From the NCBI GenBank assembly GCA_016342585.1, contig JAEINK010000006.1, positions 62,001 to 126,000 of the forward strand: DNA of 64,000 nucleotides. The letters run 5' to 3'. Position numbers and translations under genes: made by a program. The DNA comes from Spirochaetales bacterium. GTDB lineage: Bacteria > Spirochaetota > Spirochaetia > UBA9216. A model generated the notes under the pieces. It was not told the DNA's origin and made no database searches. It saw only the letters and a list, made by a program, of their open reading frames with translations. Below, piece by piece: positions 25,162 through 34,600 of the stretch; the first letter of the stretch is position 1, and every line of letters starts with the position of its first letter.

Positions 25162-25431
25162 TTATATCCTGTGCATGGAATTAAAAATATCTTCCCGCTG
25201 GATCCTGACCGACAGCCCGGCCATCTTTCCATAATCATCCAGGGTTTTAGATAGTTCGGAAAACTCACAGGTTATTTTAGAGGTCTCAACCATCATGATC
25301 ATGGTAAAAACGCCATCCATAACCGTCTGATTAATATCCAGGATATTTGCTTCCCGCTCGGCGAGGATGTTGGCAATGGCGGCAATAATCCCCACCGTGT
25401 CGGTTCCGATTACCGTAATAAAAGATTTCAT
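25162..25431 (-). CDS. ACT-domain protein, UPF0237 family
   Basis: 89 residues forming one ACT domain ([20 protein letters not shown] at the N-terminus with the conserved Gly, plus [18 protein letters not shown]). ACT domains bind amino acids or similar small ligands. Its stop is 2 nt from the UPF0210 start, and GGAG precedes its ATG. It likely senses a metabolite and regulates the partner protein; this is inference from the conserved pairing. Confidence 0.93.
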   Translation of the reverse strand: MKSFITVIGTDTVGIIAAIANILAEREANILDINQTVMDGVFTMIMMVETSKITCEFSELSKTLDDYGKMAGLSVRIQREDIFNSMHRI

Positions 25432-25530
25432 TAAAGCAGCTCCATATCATTGTTTTGATTCAAGAGTATATACTATATGTAGAAAAATGTTATATGTGAA
25501 TACAACATCAACCGTATTTTAGATAAATAT

Positions 25531-26139
25531 TTACCGAAGCTGCAGGCTCACATTATCCCTGTAACACAATATAGAACCATGTGAATTATCACTTATACCT
25601 TCCGCTTCCAGTTCTATAATGATGGGTTTACCATGCGCCGGTGAGTCTGCCGGAACAAACCCCGTGAAAGATTGCTCAATCCAAGGTATTCCATCAGTAT
25701 ATCCAATTCCGGGAGAGCTCGAATCCTCTTCAACCACAACACTCCCTATTCCATCACTATAATTGAGTGAAATATGTGACCGCAGGGCCGTAGTCTCTGT
25801 ACGCCCGCCCCATACCTGGACGGCTAAACAGTACTCTCCCGATTCATAAACTGAAGTCAGGGTTTGTACCAGGCTGTTATCAGCATCGAAATTAGCGGGA
25901 GAAATTACGGCAGCCCCATTCCAACTCCCGCCAGAACTTGAAACATTATAGGTACTGCCATTGTCACTACAGACCCAGTCATCTACAGAGGTAAAAAGGA
26001 ATGTAGAACCATCTCCTACAGGAGTATTAAAATCCCCATTCAGGATTGCAATATCCGTCCAGGGAAGAGACTCTTCGCATGAAGAAAAACCAATCAATAA
26101 GATAATGATAAAAAGACCAATCCATCGTAACTTTTTCAT
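25531..26139 (-). CDS. Lipoprotein with carbohydrate-binding-like beta-sandwich
   Basis: 202 residues from the ATG at 26139, where GGAGG has ideal spacing; ATG 26151 overlaps that site. The lipobox is FSSC (Cys21). The mature part starts NGDFNTPVGDG, ends DNVSLQL, and has GEYCLAVQVWGGRTE in the middle, the pattern of CBM4/9-type or HAF-like jelly rolls that begin with an N-G-x-F strand. A surface sugar- or protein-binding role is plausible. It stands alone. Confidence 0.75.
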   Translation of the reverse strand: MKKLRWIGLFIIILLIGFSSCEESLPWTDIAILNGDFNTPVGDGSTFLFTSVDDWVCSDNGSTYNVSSSGGSWNGAAVISPANFDADNSLVQTLTSVYESGEYCLAVQVWGGRTETTALRSHISLNYSDGIGSVVVEEDSSSPGIGYTDGIPWIEQSFTGFVPADSPAHGKPIIIELEAEGISDNSHGSILCYRDNVSLQLR

Positions 26140-26301
26140 AAGAACCTCCATAAGAAATAGGGACGGAAGTTTATGCCAAGCTCAGAATCACCGAGCGTCC
26201 ATGAATAAATTATCTTTAATACATTATTACTTTTCAAGGAAATGAATAAAAAAGCTCAAATCATTATAGGGGTTTATTATTGGTTCCCTAGTTTTCCTGG
26301 C

Positions 26302-26330
26302 TTGACAGTTTTCCCGGTGAACTCTATATT
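26302..26330 (+). promoter_or_regulatory. Strong promoter upstream of the short ORF and RNHCP-rsgA locus
   Basis: TTGACA (26302-26307), 17-nt spacer, TATATT (26325-26330). It is the best promoter match in the 26140-26365 gap, which otherwise shows nothing. Confidence 0.7.
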
Positions 26331-26365
26331 GTATATATCTTAAAAACCACCCTGAGGAGGCGTTC

Positions 26366-26416
26366 ATGTTAGCAAATGTAATCGAAGATGTTCCTGTTCA
26401 GGGAATCTGCGGCTAA
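26366..26416 (+). CDS. 16-residue ORF of unknown role
   Basis: MLANVIEDVPVQGICG, preceded by GAGGAGG five bases before the ATG, among the better ribosome binding sites in the window, and by a consensus promoter. It ends 119 nt before the RNHCP gene. It could be a leader peptide or the 5' stub of a lost gene; no transporter or modifying enzyme for a peptide product is nearby. The 26417-26535 stretch shows no clear hairpin. Confidence 0.45.
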   Translation: MLANVIEDVPVQGICG

Positions 26417-26535
26417 AACTATAATCTGAAGTCAGGCCGATTTCTCCCCTTTTTGGAAAAATCTTTATTCAATTTCTATTCGAACAGGACATTTCATACC
26501 ATCGGCAAACTTGATTTGCAACAGAAGGAAATGGT

Positions 26536-26907
26536 ATGTCCAGATACAATTACAACGATAACAACTATACAGACACATTCATATACCGTAATTGCGGCAT
26601 GACAGTTCCTCCTCCGGAAGCTGGAGGAAGTCATCGCAACCACTGCCCCCACAGTCTCTGGAGCCTCCATGTAGACCTGAAGAAAGGGGACCGCCGATGC
26701 GGATGCCGGGGTCTTATGCAACCGATCTCCGTTTGGGTTAAACCTTCAAAGGAGTGGGCTGTCATTCACCGCAGTCAAAGCTGTGGATTTATTCGCACAA
26801 ACAGGATTGCCGGGGACGACAACGAGATGATCCTGTTCAGATTGGCGGCAGAACCAATTACCATGCTGCCATTCCCCGCTAAAGATACATTGGATAAAAT
26901 AATATGA
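26536..26907 (+). CDS. RNHCP-domain protein with degraded metal site
   Basis: 123 residues. The family signature RNHCP occurs at residues 34-38, with LWSLHVDLKKGDRR after it. The family normally has three CxxC pairs. Here each pair has lost one member: Tyr17 in YRNC, Ser40 in CPHS and Ser80 in SQSC. Each is one base from a Cys codon. The second members Cys20, Cys37 and Cys83 remain. The stop overlaps the rsgA start (ATGA), so the genes were an operon. Given the lesions in rsgA it is probably a decaying gene, although the frame is open. Confidence 0.78.
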   Translation: MSRYNYNDNNYTDTFIYRNCGMTVPPPEAGGSHRNHCPHSLWSLHVDLKKGDRRCGCRGLMQPISVWVKPSKEWAVIHRSQSCGFIRTNRIAGDDNEMILFRLAAEPITMLPFPAKDTLDKII

Positions 26908-27911
26908 GTAAGGAATTATGGGGGTGGAATACATCCCTCCAAAAAGAGTTAGAAATCCGGAAACCGGAAGGAGTAGAAGCCGGTCGAATTATAAAGGATA
27001 TACGGCATCGTTATGTACTCTCCTCTACAGAGAGTACAACATCGGGTGAATCACTGGTTGGGGAAGTGTCCGGGGGTTTTCATTAAAGGGCGGCAGATCC
27101 GTCCGATTACCCGGCAGTAGGAGATTGGGTATTCTTCAAGCGGGCAGGGGGAAACACCGCCGTCATAGAGGGTATCCTGCCGAGGGTTAGCTGTTTCTCA
27201 CGAAAGAGTGCGGGAGTCAGGACAAAGGAACAGGTTCTGGCGGCCAATATCGATATAATATTCCTGGTCTTCGGGATGAATGGCGGCAGGAATTTCACAT
27301 CCGGGGGAGTGGAACGGTATATGACTCTTGCCTGGAACAGCGGCGCTCGCCCTGTCATCATCCTGAACAAGGCGGATCTCTGTTCCGAATATGAGCGGGA
27401 ATCAATACTCCTGACAGCAGAGAACGCCGCCCCCGGTGTGGATATTTATCCGGTCAGCGCCGCGACAGGAGAGAGGATCGCCGAACTGACATCCGTATTG
27501 ACACCCGGGACGACGATTGGTTTAACAGGACCATCAGGGGTTGGAAAGTTGACCATAATTAACTACCTCATGGGTGAAACAATCCAGAAAACAACCGCCC
27601 AGCAAACAGGGGATCAGCGAGGCCGACATACCACCACACATAAAGAGATGTTCAGGCTTCCCGGAGGATTTTTTCTGATCGATACCCCCGGACTAAAAGA
27701 GTTACAGCTCTGGGCAGACGAAGAAAACCTCTCTGACGCTTTCCAGGATATTGCGGAGCTGGCGGAAGGGTGCCGGTTTCGTGACTGTTCACATCAAGGA
27801 GAGCCAGGCTGTACAGTTCAGTCTGCCCTTGCATCCGGGGAACTGGAATACAGACGTTATGAAAACTATCTGGAACTGCAGAAGGAGTTGAAGTACCTGA
27901 AAATACGGTAG
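26904..27911 (+). pseudogene. rsgA: Ribosome small-subunit GTPase RsgA, interrupted by an in-frame stop
   Basis: About 336 codons in one frame, broken by TAA at 27084-27086 (codon 61) with coding sequence continuing as RAADPSDYPAVGDWV, an RsgA OB-fold signature. The permuted GTPase order is retained: G4 ILNKADLC, G1 GPSGVGK, G2 HTTTHKEM, G3 DTPGLKEL, and the zinc site CRFRDCSHQGEPGC. In G1 the Ser/Thr after Lys is Leu (TTG at 27549-27551, one base from TCG), which would impair magnesium binding. Two independent lesions argue for a pseudogene. Free-standing restart at 27276 would lack the OB fold. Confidence 0.88.
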
Positions 27912-28008
27912 GATAGAAGCCCGGCCAGGCTGGAACGGGGGAAATGGAGGGGGGTGGCAATTTATAACCGGAAAAGAAAGAGATACAATTATTCTGTAAA
28001 TATTATAA

Positions 28009-28037
28009 TTGACTACTCAAACACTCAACGTTATAGT
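28009..28037 (+). promoter_or_regulatory. Promoter for the SUMF1-fold lipoprotein
   Basis: TTGACT (28009-28014), 17-nt spacer, TATAGT (28032-28037). The leader is about 38 nt and carries GGAG before the ATG at 28082. The remainder of 27912-28008 shows nothing. Confidence 0.65.
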
Positions 28038-28081
28038 TTTGAATAGCCTGAAAGATATGCAATCAGAAATTGGAGTCTAAA

Positions 28082-29419
28082 ATGAAAGAAATTAAGAACC
28101 TATCCACATTAGTTACCTTAATAATAATTACATCTTTTATCCTGGGGTGTGCATCTACATCACAGGAAGTTACGACAAGTCCACAGGTAGAAGAAACAAT
28201 TACTCAGACTGAGGTAAAAAAGTATAAGCCAGGAACCTTATGGGGACCGGAATTCGTTGTTATACCTGGAGGAGTGTTTTCCATGGGGTATCCCGGAAAT
28301 GCCAATTCTACTCCGCTTCATACAGTAAATCTTTCTGATTTCATTATAGCAAAAACCGAATTAACCTGGGAACAATGGATGATAGTATACAATTGGGCTG
28401 TCGATCATAAGTACAATTTTATGCATCAAGGTACTCAGGGGAATGGAAATGATAATCAGGAAACCTATGGTGAAGATACACAACCTACAGAACCTGTAAC
28501 GGGAATCTCATGGCGTGACTCTATTGTCTGGTGCAATGCTGCCAGTGAAAAATATGGGTTAGAACCGGTTTACCAGGATAGCATGGGGAGTATAATTCGT
28601 GATAGCAGAGACGATAATGGGGGTGCCTTTTATAAATCAGTTTTTAATAAAATCGCCAATGGATATCGTCTGCCTACCGAAGCTGAATGGGAATACGCAG
28701 CCAAAGGAGGTCAAGACAGTAATGGCTATCTTTACTCCGGAGGTGAGAACCTCGAAGAGGTAGCCTGGTCTGTGAAAACTGCCAATGGGGATACTCATCC
28801 TGTCGGTCAATTACTTGCAAATGAGCTTGGTTTATACGATATGAGTGGGAATGTATCTGAGTGGTGTTGGGATGATTATACATCCTACAATGGAGAAGAA
28901 AAATGGAATCCATCAGGATTATCTTCAAAAGCAGAAAAAGTATTCAGAGGCGGTTCATGGGCTGTATCCTCCGGTCTTCAGATAACGAATAGAGATTTAC
29001 ATGGTTTTTCATATTTTTCCCATCCTCATCTTGGTTTCCGCATTGCACAAACCATCCCCCAATCAGAAGTAGATAGTGGCCATGACAAAATTGTGGGAAG
29101 ATGGTTAAATAATAGAATTAATGGTGGATCGGTAGAAATTATTTCCACAAATGATTTAGGGTATGAGATGGTACTAAGAGCACAGGATAGTGTTTCATCT
29201 TACTCCGGAGACACTCTTGCCCGTTTTAAAAGCGATAGCAGCGAAGAGTTTCACTTTATTGGACAACATATTTGGGGAGGAAGAAAATCGGACTCATATA
29301 AATGGGGGGACTGGGGCGGATTCGTCATTGATGTTGAGAATGAAAATCAGATTCGCATTAGATTCTTAGATTCCAGAAATAAAAATGGGTGGCTGTATAA
29401 TAGAGTTACAACCAATTAA
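28082..29419 (+). CDS. Lipoprotein with SUMF1/formylglycine-generating-enzyme fold
   Basis: 445 residues from the ATG at 28082 (GGAG seven bases upstream). The lipobox is ILGC (Cys23). The SUMF1 domain runs from about 55 to 325: FVVIPGGVFSMG, KTELTWEQWMIV, PVTGISWRDSIVWCNA, YRLPTEAEWEYAA, GLYDMSGNVSEWCWD and FRGGSWAVSSG. The C-terminal domain (340-445) is beta-rich. The catalytic Cys pair of true formylglycine enzymes, expected after RGGSW, is absent, so it is more likely a C-type-lectin-like binding protein. It has its own promoter. Confidence 0.85.
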   Translation: MKEIKNLSTLVTLIIITSFILGCASTSQEVTTSPQVEETITQTEVKKYKPGTLWGPEFVVIPGGVFSMGYPGNANSTPLHTVNLSDFIIAKTELTWEQWMIVYNWAVDHKYNFMHQGTQGNGNDNQETYGEDTQPTEPVTGISWRDSIVWCNAASEKYGLEPVYQDSMGSIIRDSRDDNGGAFYKSVFNKIANGYRLPTEAEWEYAAKGGQDSNGYLYSGGENLEEVAWSVKTANGDTHPVGQLLANELGLYDMSGNVSEWCWDDYTSYNGEEKWNPSGLSSKAEKVFRGGSWAVSSGLQITNRDLHGFSYFSHPHLGFRIAQTIPQSEVDSGHDKIVGRWLNNRINGGSVEIISTNDLGYEMVLRAQDSVSSYSGDTLARFKSDSSEEFHFIGQHIWGGRKSDSYKWGDWGGFVIDVENENQIRIRFLDSRNKNGWLYNRVTTN

Positions 29420-29491
29420 AACCACCATTTTTTAACCGCCAAATTGAAAGTAATGCCGATATGAAGAAATGCTTTGCTGTAAATTGAAAGA

Positions 29492-29520
29492 TTGACAGCA
29501 AATCACAGTTAATTTAAAAT
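29492..29520 (+). promoter_or_regulatory. Promoter predicting a leaderless mRNA for the gene at 29531
   Basis: TTGACA (29492-29497), 17-nt spacer, TAAAAT (29515-29520). The ATG starts 11 bases after the -10 box and there is no Shine-Dalgarno, so the leader would be only 2-4 nt. Confidence 0.6.
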
Positions 29521-29530
29521 ACAAGTTACC

Positions 29531-31678
29531 ATGAAAATAAAAAAAATCTCGGCTATCTTATTACTAAGTATAATTTTAACAGGTTGGGTACAAGCCCAGT
29601 CGATCAGCTTCGGCATGAATGTCCATCCACGCGTATCAATCCCCCTGGGAGAAAAAGCGGATAATTATACCATGAGTGTGGGTGCGGGAGCCGAAGGAAT
29701 TATATCCCTCACGGCCCTCCCCTTCCTCTCTCTGGGACTGGAAGCCGGCTATAACTATTTACCCCTGAATATAGAAAATGAGGAAGGGAGCGAACAAACT
29801 CCCGAAACAATCCTTTCCCTCATCGACTACGGCCTGGGATTGAAAGCGGCCATTCCCTTTGGAGAGCGCTTATCACTCTTTGCCCAGGCTACAGCCTCGG
29901 CCTACAGCCTTATCATGACAGGCAACCTGACAGGTACAGCCACAGGATTCAAATATAAGGCAGGAGGCGGAGCCAATCTCCTCCTTAGTAAAAACCTGGC
30001 CCTCCAGGCGGGAGCCTGGTATGACTCCTATCCCGGCCTCTATGACGGACTCACCGTAAGTCTTGGATTGACCACAAGGTTTTCCGGCCCGGGTTCATAC
30101 CTTCTTCCCAAAAATGATTTCACAGCAAATCAGCCCCTATTTCTGCCCACGGGTGGAAGTATCGAATTCCTGAACACGAAGATACCCCCCATATTTCCCG
30201 TCCTCTATAAGTATTATTTCTCCAACCCGGTAGGAACCGTTTCCGTGATGAATATAGGAGACAAACCGGTGGAGGATGTGGAAATCCGCCTCTCCCTCTC
30301 CCAGTATATGGATAACCCGGAGTTGAGTGGAAAGATAGATACGCTAATACCGGGAGAAGCGAGGGAAGTTAACCTTTATATATTCTTTAACTATTCGGTT
30401 CTTTCGATAACCGAAGGAGCCAAACTTGCCGGGGAACTGAAGGCAGATTACAACCTGAATGGTCAACAGGCATCGGATATTGCAACAGTTGTGATAGATA
30501 CATACGATAGAAACGCTATGATGTGGGATGATGATAAAAAGATAGCCTCCTTCATTACAGCCAGGGACGAAGAGATTCAACGGTACGCCCGGAACATCGC
30601 CTCCATGGTAAGGGGTAACAGCCTATCCGGATTCAGCACGGCTTTTCAACAGGGAATCGCCTACCTGACGGCAATGAACCAGTCAGGATGTACCTATGTG
30701 GTAGATCCGACCTCATCCTATTCAGAACTATCTTCCAATGCCTCGGCAATCGATGCCATCCAGTTCCCCAGGCAGACCCTGGAGTTCAAAGCCGGAGACT
30801 GTGATGACCTGACCACAACCTATACGACCCTTCTGGAATCGGTAGGTGTGGAGACAGCTTTTATCACCGTCCCCGGTCACATCTACTCAGCCTTCAAACT
30901 GGATATGACACGAAGTGAAGCCTCCTCCACTTTCTCTCACCCGGAGAATCTGATCTTCGGTGAGGGTGACCAGATATGGGTGCCGATAGAAACAACAGCA
31001 TTGACGTCCGGTTTCCTGAAAGCCTGGGAACTGGGAGCACGGCAATGGAGAGAACATGATGCAAACGGGTCAGCCCGACTCTATCCAACCAAGGAAGCAT
31101 GGAATCATTACGCCCCCGTCGCCTTCAAGGTTTCTGATTCAAAACTGGAATCACCTGCCGAGGATGAGTTTGCCGCCGCCTTCAAGGAAGAGTTAGAGGC
31201 CTATGTTGATCAAGAGATATCTATCCGGGGAAATATCTATCAGGCACGACTTGAGAATAACCCGAACCACCCCCGGACCCTGAACAGCCTGGGTGTATTA
31301 TATGCCAGGTACGATCGAAAGGAAGAAGCCACAAGTTATTTTGAACAGGCCGCAGCAACCGAAAGGCCCTACGCCCCGGCCCTGGTGAACCTCGGCAATA
31401 TGGCGTTTCTACAGGAAGATTATTACGGAGCGGGCAGTTACTATCAAAAAGCCCTGAATATCCAGAACGAATCCTCAGGAGCCCTCCTGGGCCTCGCCCG
31501 GGTCTCCCATGCCCTGAATGATTTTGAGGGTGCAAAAAGTAAATACAATGAGCTCGAATCCCTCTCTCCGGATTTAGCCAAACGGTTCGCCTACCTGGGT
31601 GAAGAGTCAGCATCAGCTTCAAGAGCCTCGGATGTCATCCTGATTGGATCAACCGTAGCATGGGACAACGAGGAGTAG
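29531..31678 (+). CDS. Exported protein: OMP-like barrel, transglutaminase-like and TPR domains
   Basis: 715 residues. A Sec signal ending VQAQ is followed by beta-strand-rich sequence resembling a small outer-membrane barrel (25-185). Residues 215-330 are an Ig-like spacer. A transglutaminase-like domain (about 340-530) has its Cys in AGDCDD and His in GHIYSAF. C-terminal TPRs follow (about 560-700: PRTLNSLGVLYARYDRKEEA, APALVNLGNMAFLQEDY). It probably processes or assembles surface polymers. The stop is 3 nt before the next gene, so the large repeat lipoprotein is cotranscribed and may be a substrate or partner (inference). Confidence 0.82.
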   Translation: MKIKKISAILLLSIILTGWVQAQSISFGMNVHPRVSIPLGEKADNYTMSVGAGAEGIISLTALPFLSLGLEAGYNYLPLNIENEEGSEQTPETILSLIDYGLGLKAAIPFGERLSLFAQATASAYSLIMTGNLTGTATGFKYKAGGGANLLLSKNLALQAGAWYDSYPGLYDGLTVSLGLTTRFSGPGSYLLPKNDFTANQPLFLPTGGSIEFLNTKIPPIFPVLYKYYFSNPVGTVSVMNIGDKPVEDVEIRLSLSQYMDNPELSGKIDTLIPGEAREVNLYIFFNYSVLSITEGAKLAGELKADYNLNGQQASDIATVVIDTYDRNAMMWDDDKKIASFITARDEEIQRYARNIASMVRGNSLSGFSTAFQQGIAYLTAMNQSGCTYVVDPTSSYSELSSNASAIDAIQFPRQTLEFKAGDCDDLTTTYTTLLESVGVETAFITVPGHIYSAFKLDMTRSEASSTFSHPENLIFGEGDQIWVPIETTALTSGFLKAWELGARQWREHDANGSARLYPTKEAWNHYAPVAFKVSDSKLESPAEDEFAAAFKEELEAYVDQEISIRGNIYQARLENNPNHPRTLNSLGVLYARYDRKEEATSYFEQAAATERPYAPALVNLGNMAFLQEDYYGAGSYYQKALNIQNESSGALLGLARVSHALNDFEGAKSKYNELESLSPDLAKRFAYLGEESASASRASDVILIGSTVAWDNEE

Positions 31679-31681
31679 AAG

Positions 31682-34600
31682 GTGTTAAAAATAAAACCTC
31701 ATTCAATAATAATTTTTATTCTTTTATCCGTATTCCTGTTCATCACCGCCTGCCAGAATCCGATGATCGATGACATTTTTGAACAAATAGAAGTAGAAGT
31801 TCAAACTGCTCAGGAAGAGAAGTTCCCGGAGATCGCCGTTTTCCTTGACAATATGGAGATCAATCATGGTGATATAATCTCAGATTTTTCCAATACCATT
31901 CTCAACCAGGCTAGCGAAAAAACGATTACGATTAAGAATACCGGTAACAAGATTTTAACTCTTAATGGATCAAACCCGATCATAAAAACAGGTACAGATA
32001 ATCTTCTGTTTTCGATAGAAACCCTAAATGCCACAACGATTGATCCGAACTCGGAAATCGATGTAGTCATTACCTTTACCTCTGCGACCCTCGGATCAAA
32101 AACAGCAACCTTCACTATACAGAGTGACGATACGAATGAAGCAAATTTTCTATTCACTGTTAACTCCGTCGTAGAACAGGGGCCGGATCTGACTGTCTAT
32201 GACGGGATCAACTCCAGTGCCGGGGAAATCACCAGCAATGAAGATATCTACCTATTCCAGAATGCACGAGTCGGAAGCTCCGAGTCTTCCCAGATTCTCA
32301 TCGAAAATACGGGGAGTCAGGATTTAGTAATCTCCGAAGAGATTGCCCTGTCGGGAGATCATGAGGCGAACTTTACTATCAGTACCAAAACCTACCCCCT
32401 TACCATTCCTTCCGGTGAAAAGATCGCAGTTGAAATCAACCTTGATACGCCCATCAATGAAGATATGACAGCGACGGTTTCGATAATCTCCAACGATCCC
32501 GACGCCTCTCCTTTTACCTTCAACCTGAAGTACGAACCGGGTCCCGAAATTGCGGTGTTTATTGAGAATACATCGGGCGTGGAACTGTTTGACGGGGACA
32601 CTTCCGATATCTTTGCGGATACGGAACCGGGAGCGACGAAAGAGGTTCAGTTTATAATAAAGAATAACGGCGCTCTTGATTTAACCATTGGGGGACAACC
32701 GGATATCGGAGGGACAAGTTACTCCCGAACTGGACTTCTCAGTAACTATGCAATTTCACCTGATGACTTTGAAACGTTTAGTGTGAACTTTACAGCTCCC
32801 TCAGAGGCTGATTTAGAGGAAGGCTCCTTTTCCATTGATTCGGACGATGAAAATGAAAACCCCTTCAATGTAGACTTCGGCTGGCAGGCCTTCGATGTAA
32901 CCTTTAACACCGATGGTGGTTCCAATGTTGCTCCGCAGGTTGTCCTGCTTAATTCGACCATAACCTCTCCAGCAGATCCCACTAAAACAGCCAATACATT
33001 TGTAGGATGGTATACGGATACAGGATATGATGAAGAGTGGGATATGGCAGGGGATTTAGTAACAGGCACAACAGAACTCCATGCGAGATGGACGGAAGAT
33101 CCAACCAATACAATTACCTACTTTGCCAACACGGCTATCGGAGAGGTTCCCTCCCCCCAGACAAAGATTCAAGGTTCAAGTATCAATCTGACCGCGGGGA
33201 TTGGCTCCCTAATCAAGGCCGGCCATACCTTCACCGGCTGGAATACCGATTCCATCGGAACAGGTACAGCCTATGCATCAGGTGCAGTGTATACTGAAGA
33301 TGCGGATCTCGACCTATATGCCCAGTGGAGTATAAATTCTTATACCGTAACCTTCGAGTCCAACGGCGGTTCCAGCGTTGCCCCGCAAATTATCGAATAT
33401 GGCGATGCAGTATCCCAACCTGCAGATCCGACAAAGGACGGATGGACATTCGAAGGCTGGTATCAAGAGGAAGAGTCCCAGAACCTATGGAATTTTATCA
33501 CGGATACAATTTCCGAAACGACAATTATCTATGCAAAGTGGACAGCTATACCAATCTACTCTATCACCTATTTGACAAATGGGGAGACGTCCGGCTCCTT
33601 ACCGGATAGCCAAACCAAAACCGAAGATATTTCCATAAACCTGGCGAGTAACTCAGGAAGCCTTGCTAAAGACGGATACACATTCGAAGGCTGGAATACA
33701 GCGGCTGACGGAACGGGAACATCCTATGCGATCTCGGAAAATTATACCGAAAATGCAAACCTGACAATCTACCCTGAATGGTTAATCCTTCCACCTGAGG
33801 CCCCAACAAAACCTTCAATTTTAGCAGACAGTGAATTATTGAATATCAGTTGGGATGCCGTAGACAGGGCCACATCCTATACAGTCGCCTATCTGGATGC
33901 AGATGATTCCAGTGCGGCTCTTATCGTTAACTCAATGATGGATCCTGACCAAACCGATACCTCGGCAACAATCACCGGCCTGGATAATGGAACCTACTAC
34001 TATGTCTGGATAAAAGCCACGAATATAGGTGGAACCAGTACCTACTCCCCGGCTGGTCGTTCCATACCAATGAGCGAGGGAACTGATAAAAACGGAGAAG
34101 ATCTCATTGTATCGGATGACGAGACATTCGGCGGTACATATTACAATGTCGAAACCTTCCGGGTTGAATCCGGTATAACCCTCACGCTCACAGCTTATGA
34201 TGGTTCAAATCCTGATACAGGTTCATTAACCGTTTATGCCAATAACATCGAAATCCTCGGCTCCATTAATGGAAACGGGAAAGGATACGGCGGCGGCGGC
34301 GGAGGTGGTGGTGGTGCAGGTGGCGGTTATTATGACAGTCCCTCTCAAGCCGGGGGAGGTCCCGGATCGGCTATTGCAGGGAGTTCCACCGGGTACAATG
34401 GCACTGCTTGTTTGCCGGATAATGCAGACGGTAAAGCCGGCGGCTATGGCGGCAATGGTGCTGGTCCCGGTGCAGGTGCCGGAGGCAGCGGGGGTGGTGA
34501 AAAAAGCGCTCCTGCAGATGGGAATAATGGATATGCCGGCTCACTCGGTTCTCTTGGTGGAGACGGATCCTATTCTGCCGTTGGTGATGCTTCAGATAAT

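Noticed and set aside
27084-27086. Recoding (selenocysteine or pyrrolysine) at the rsgA stop
   Set aside because: The codon is TAA, which neither system uses, and a second lesion in the GTPase motif supports decay.
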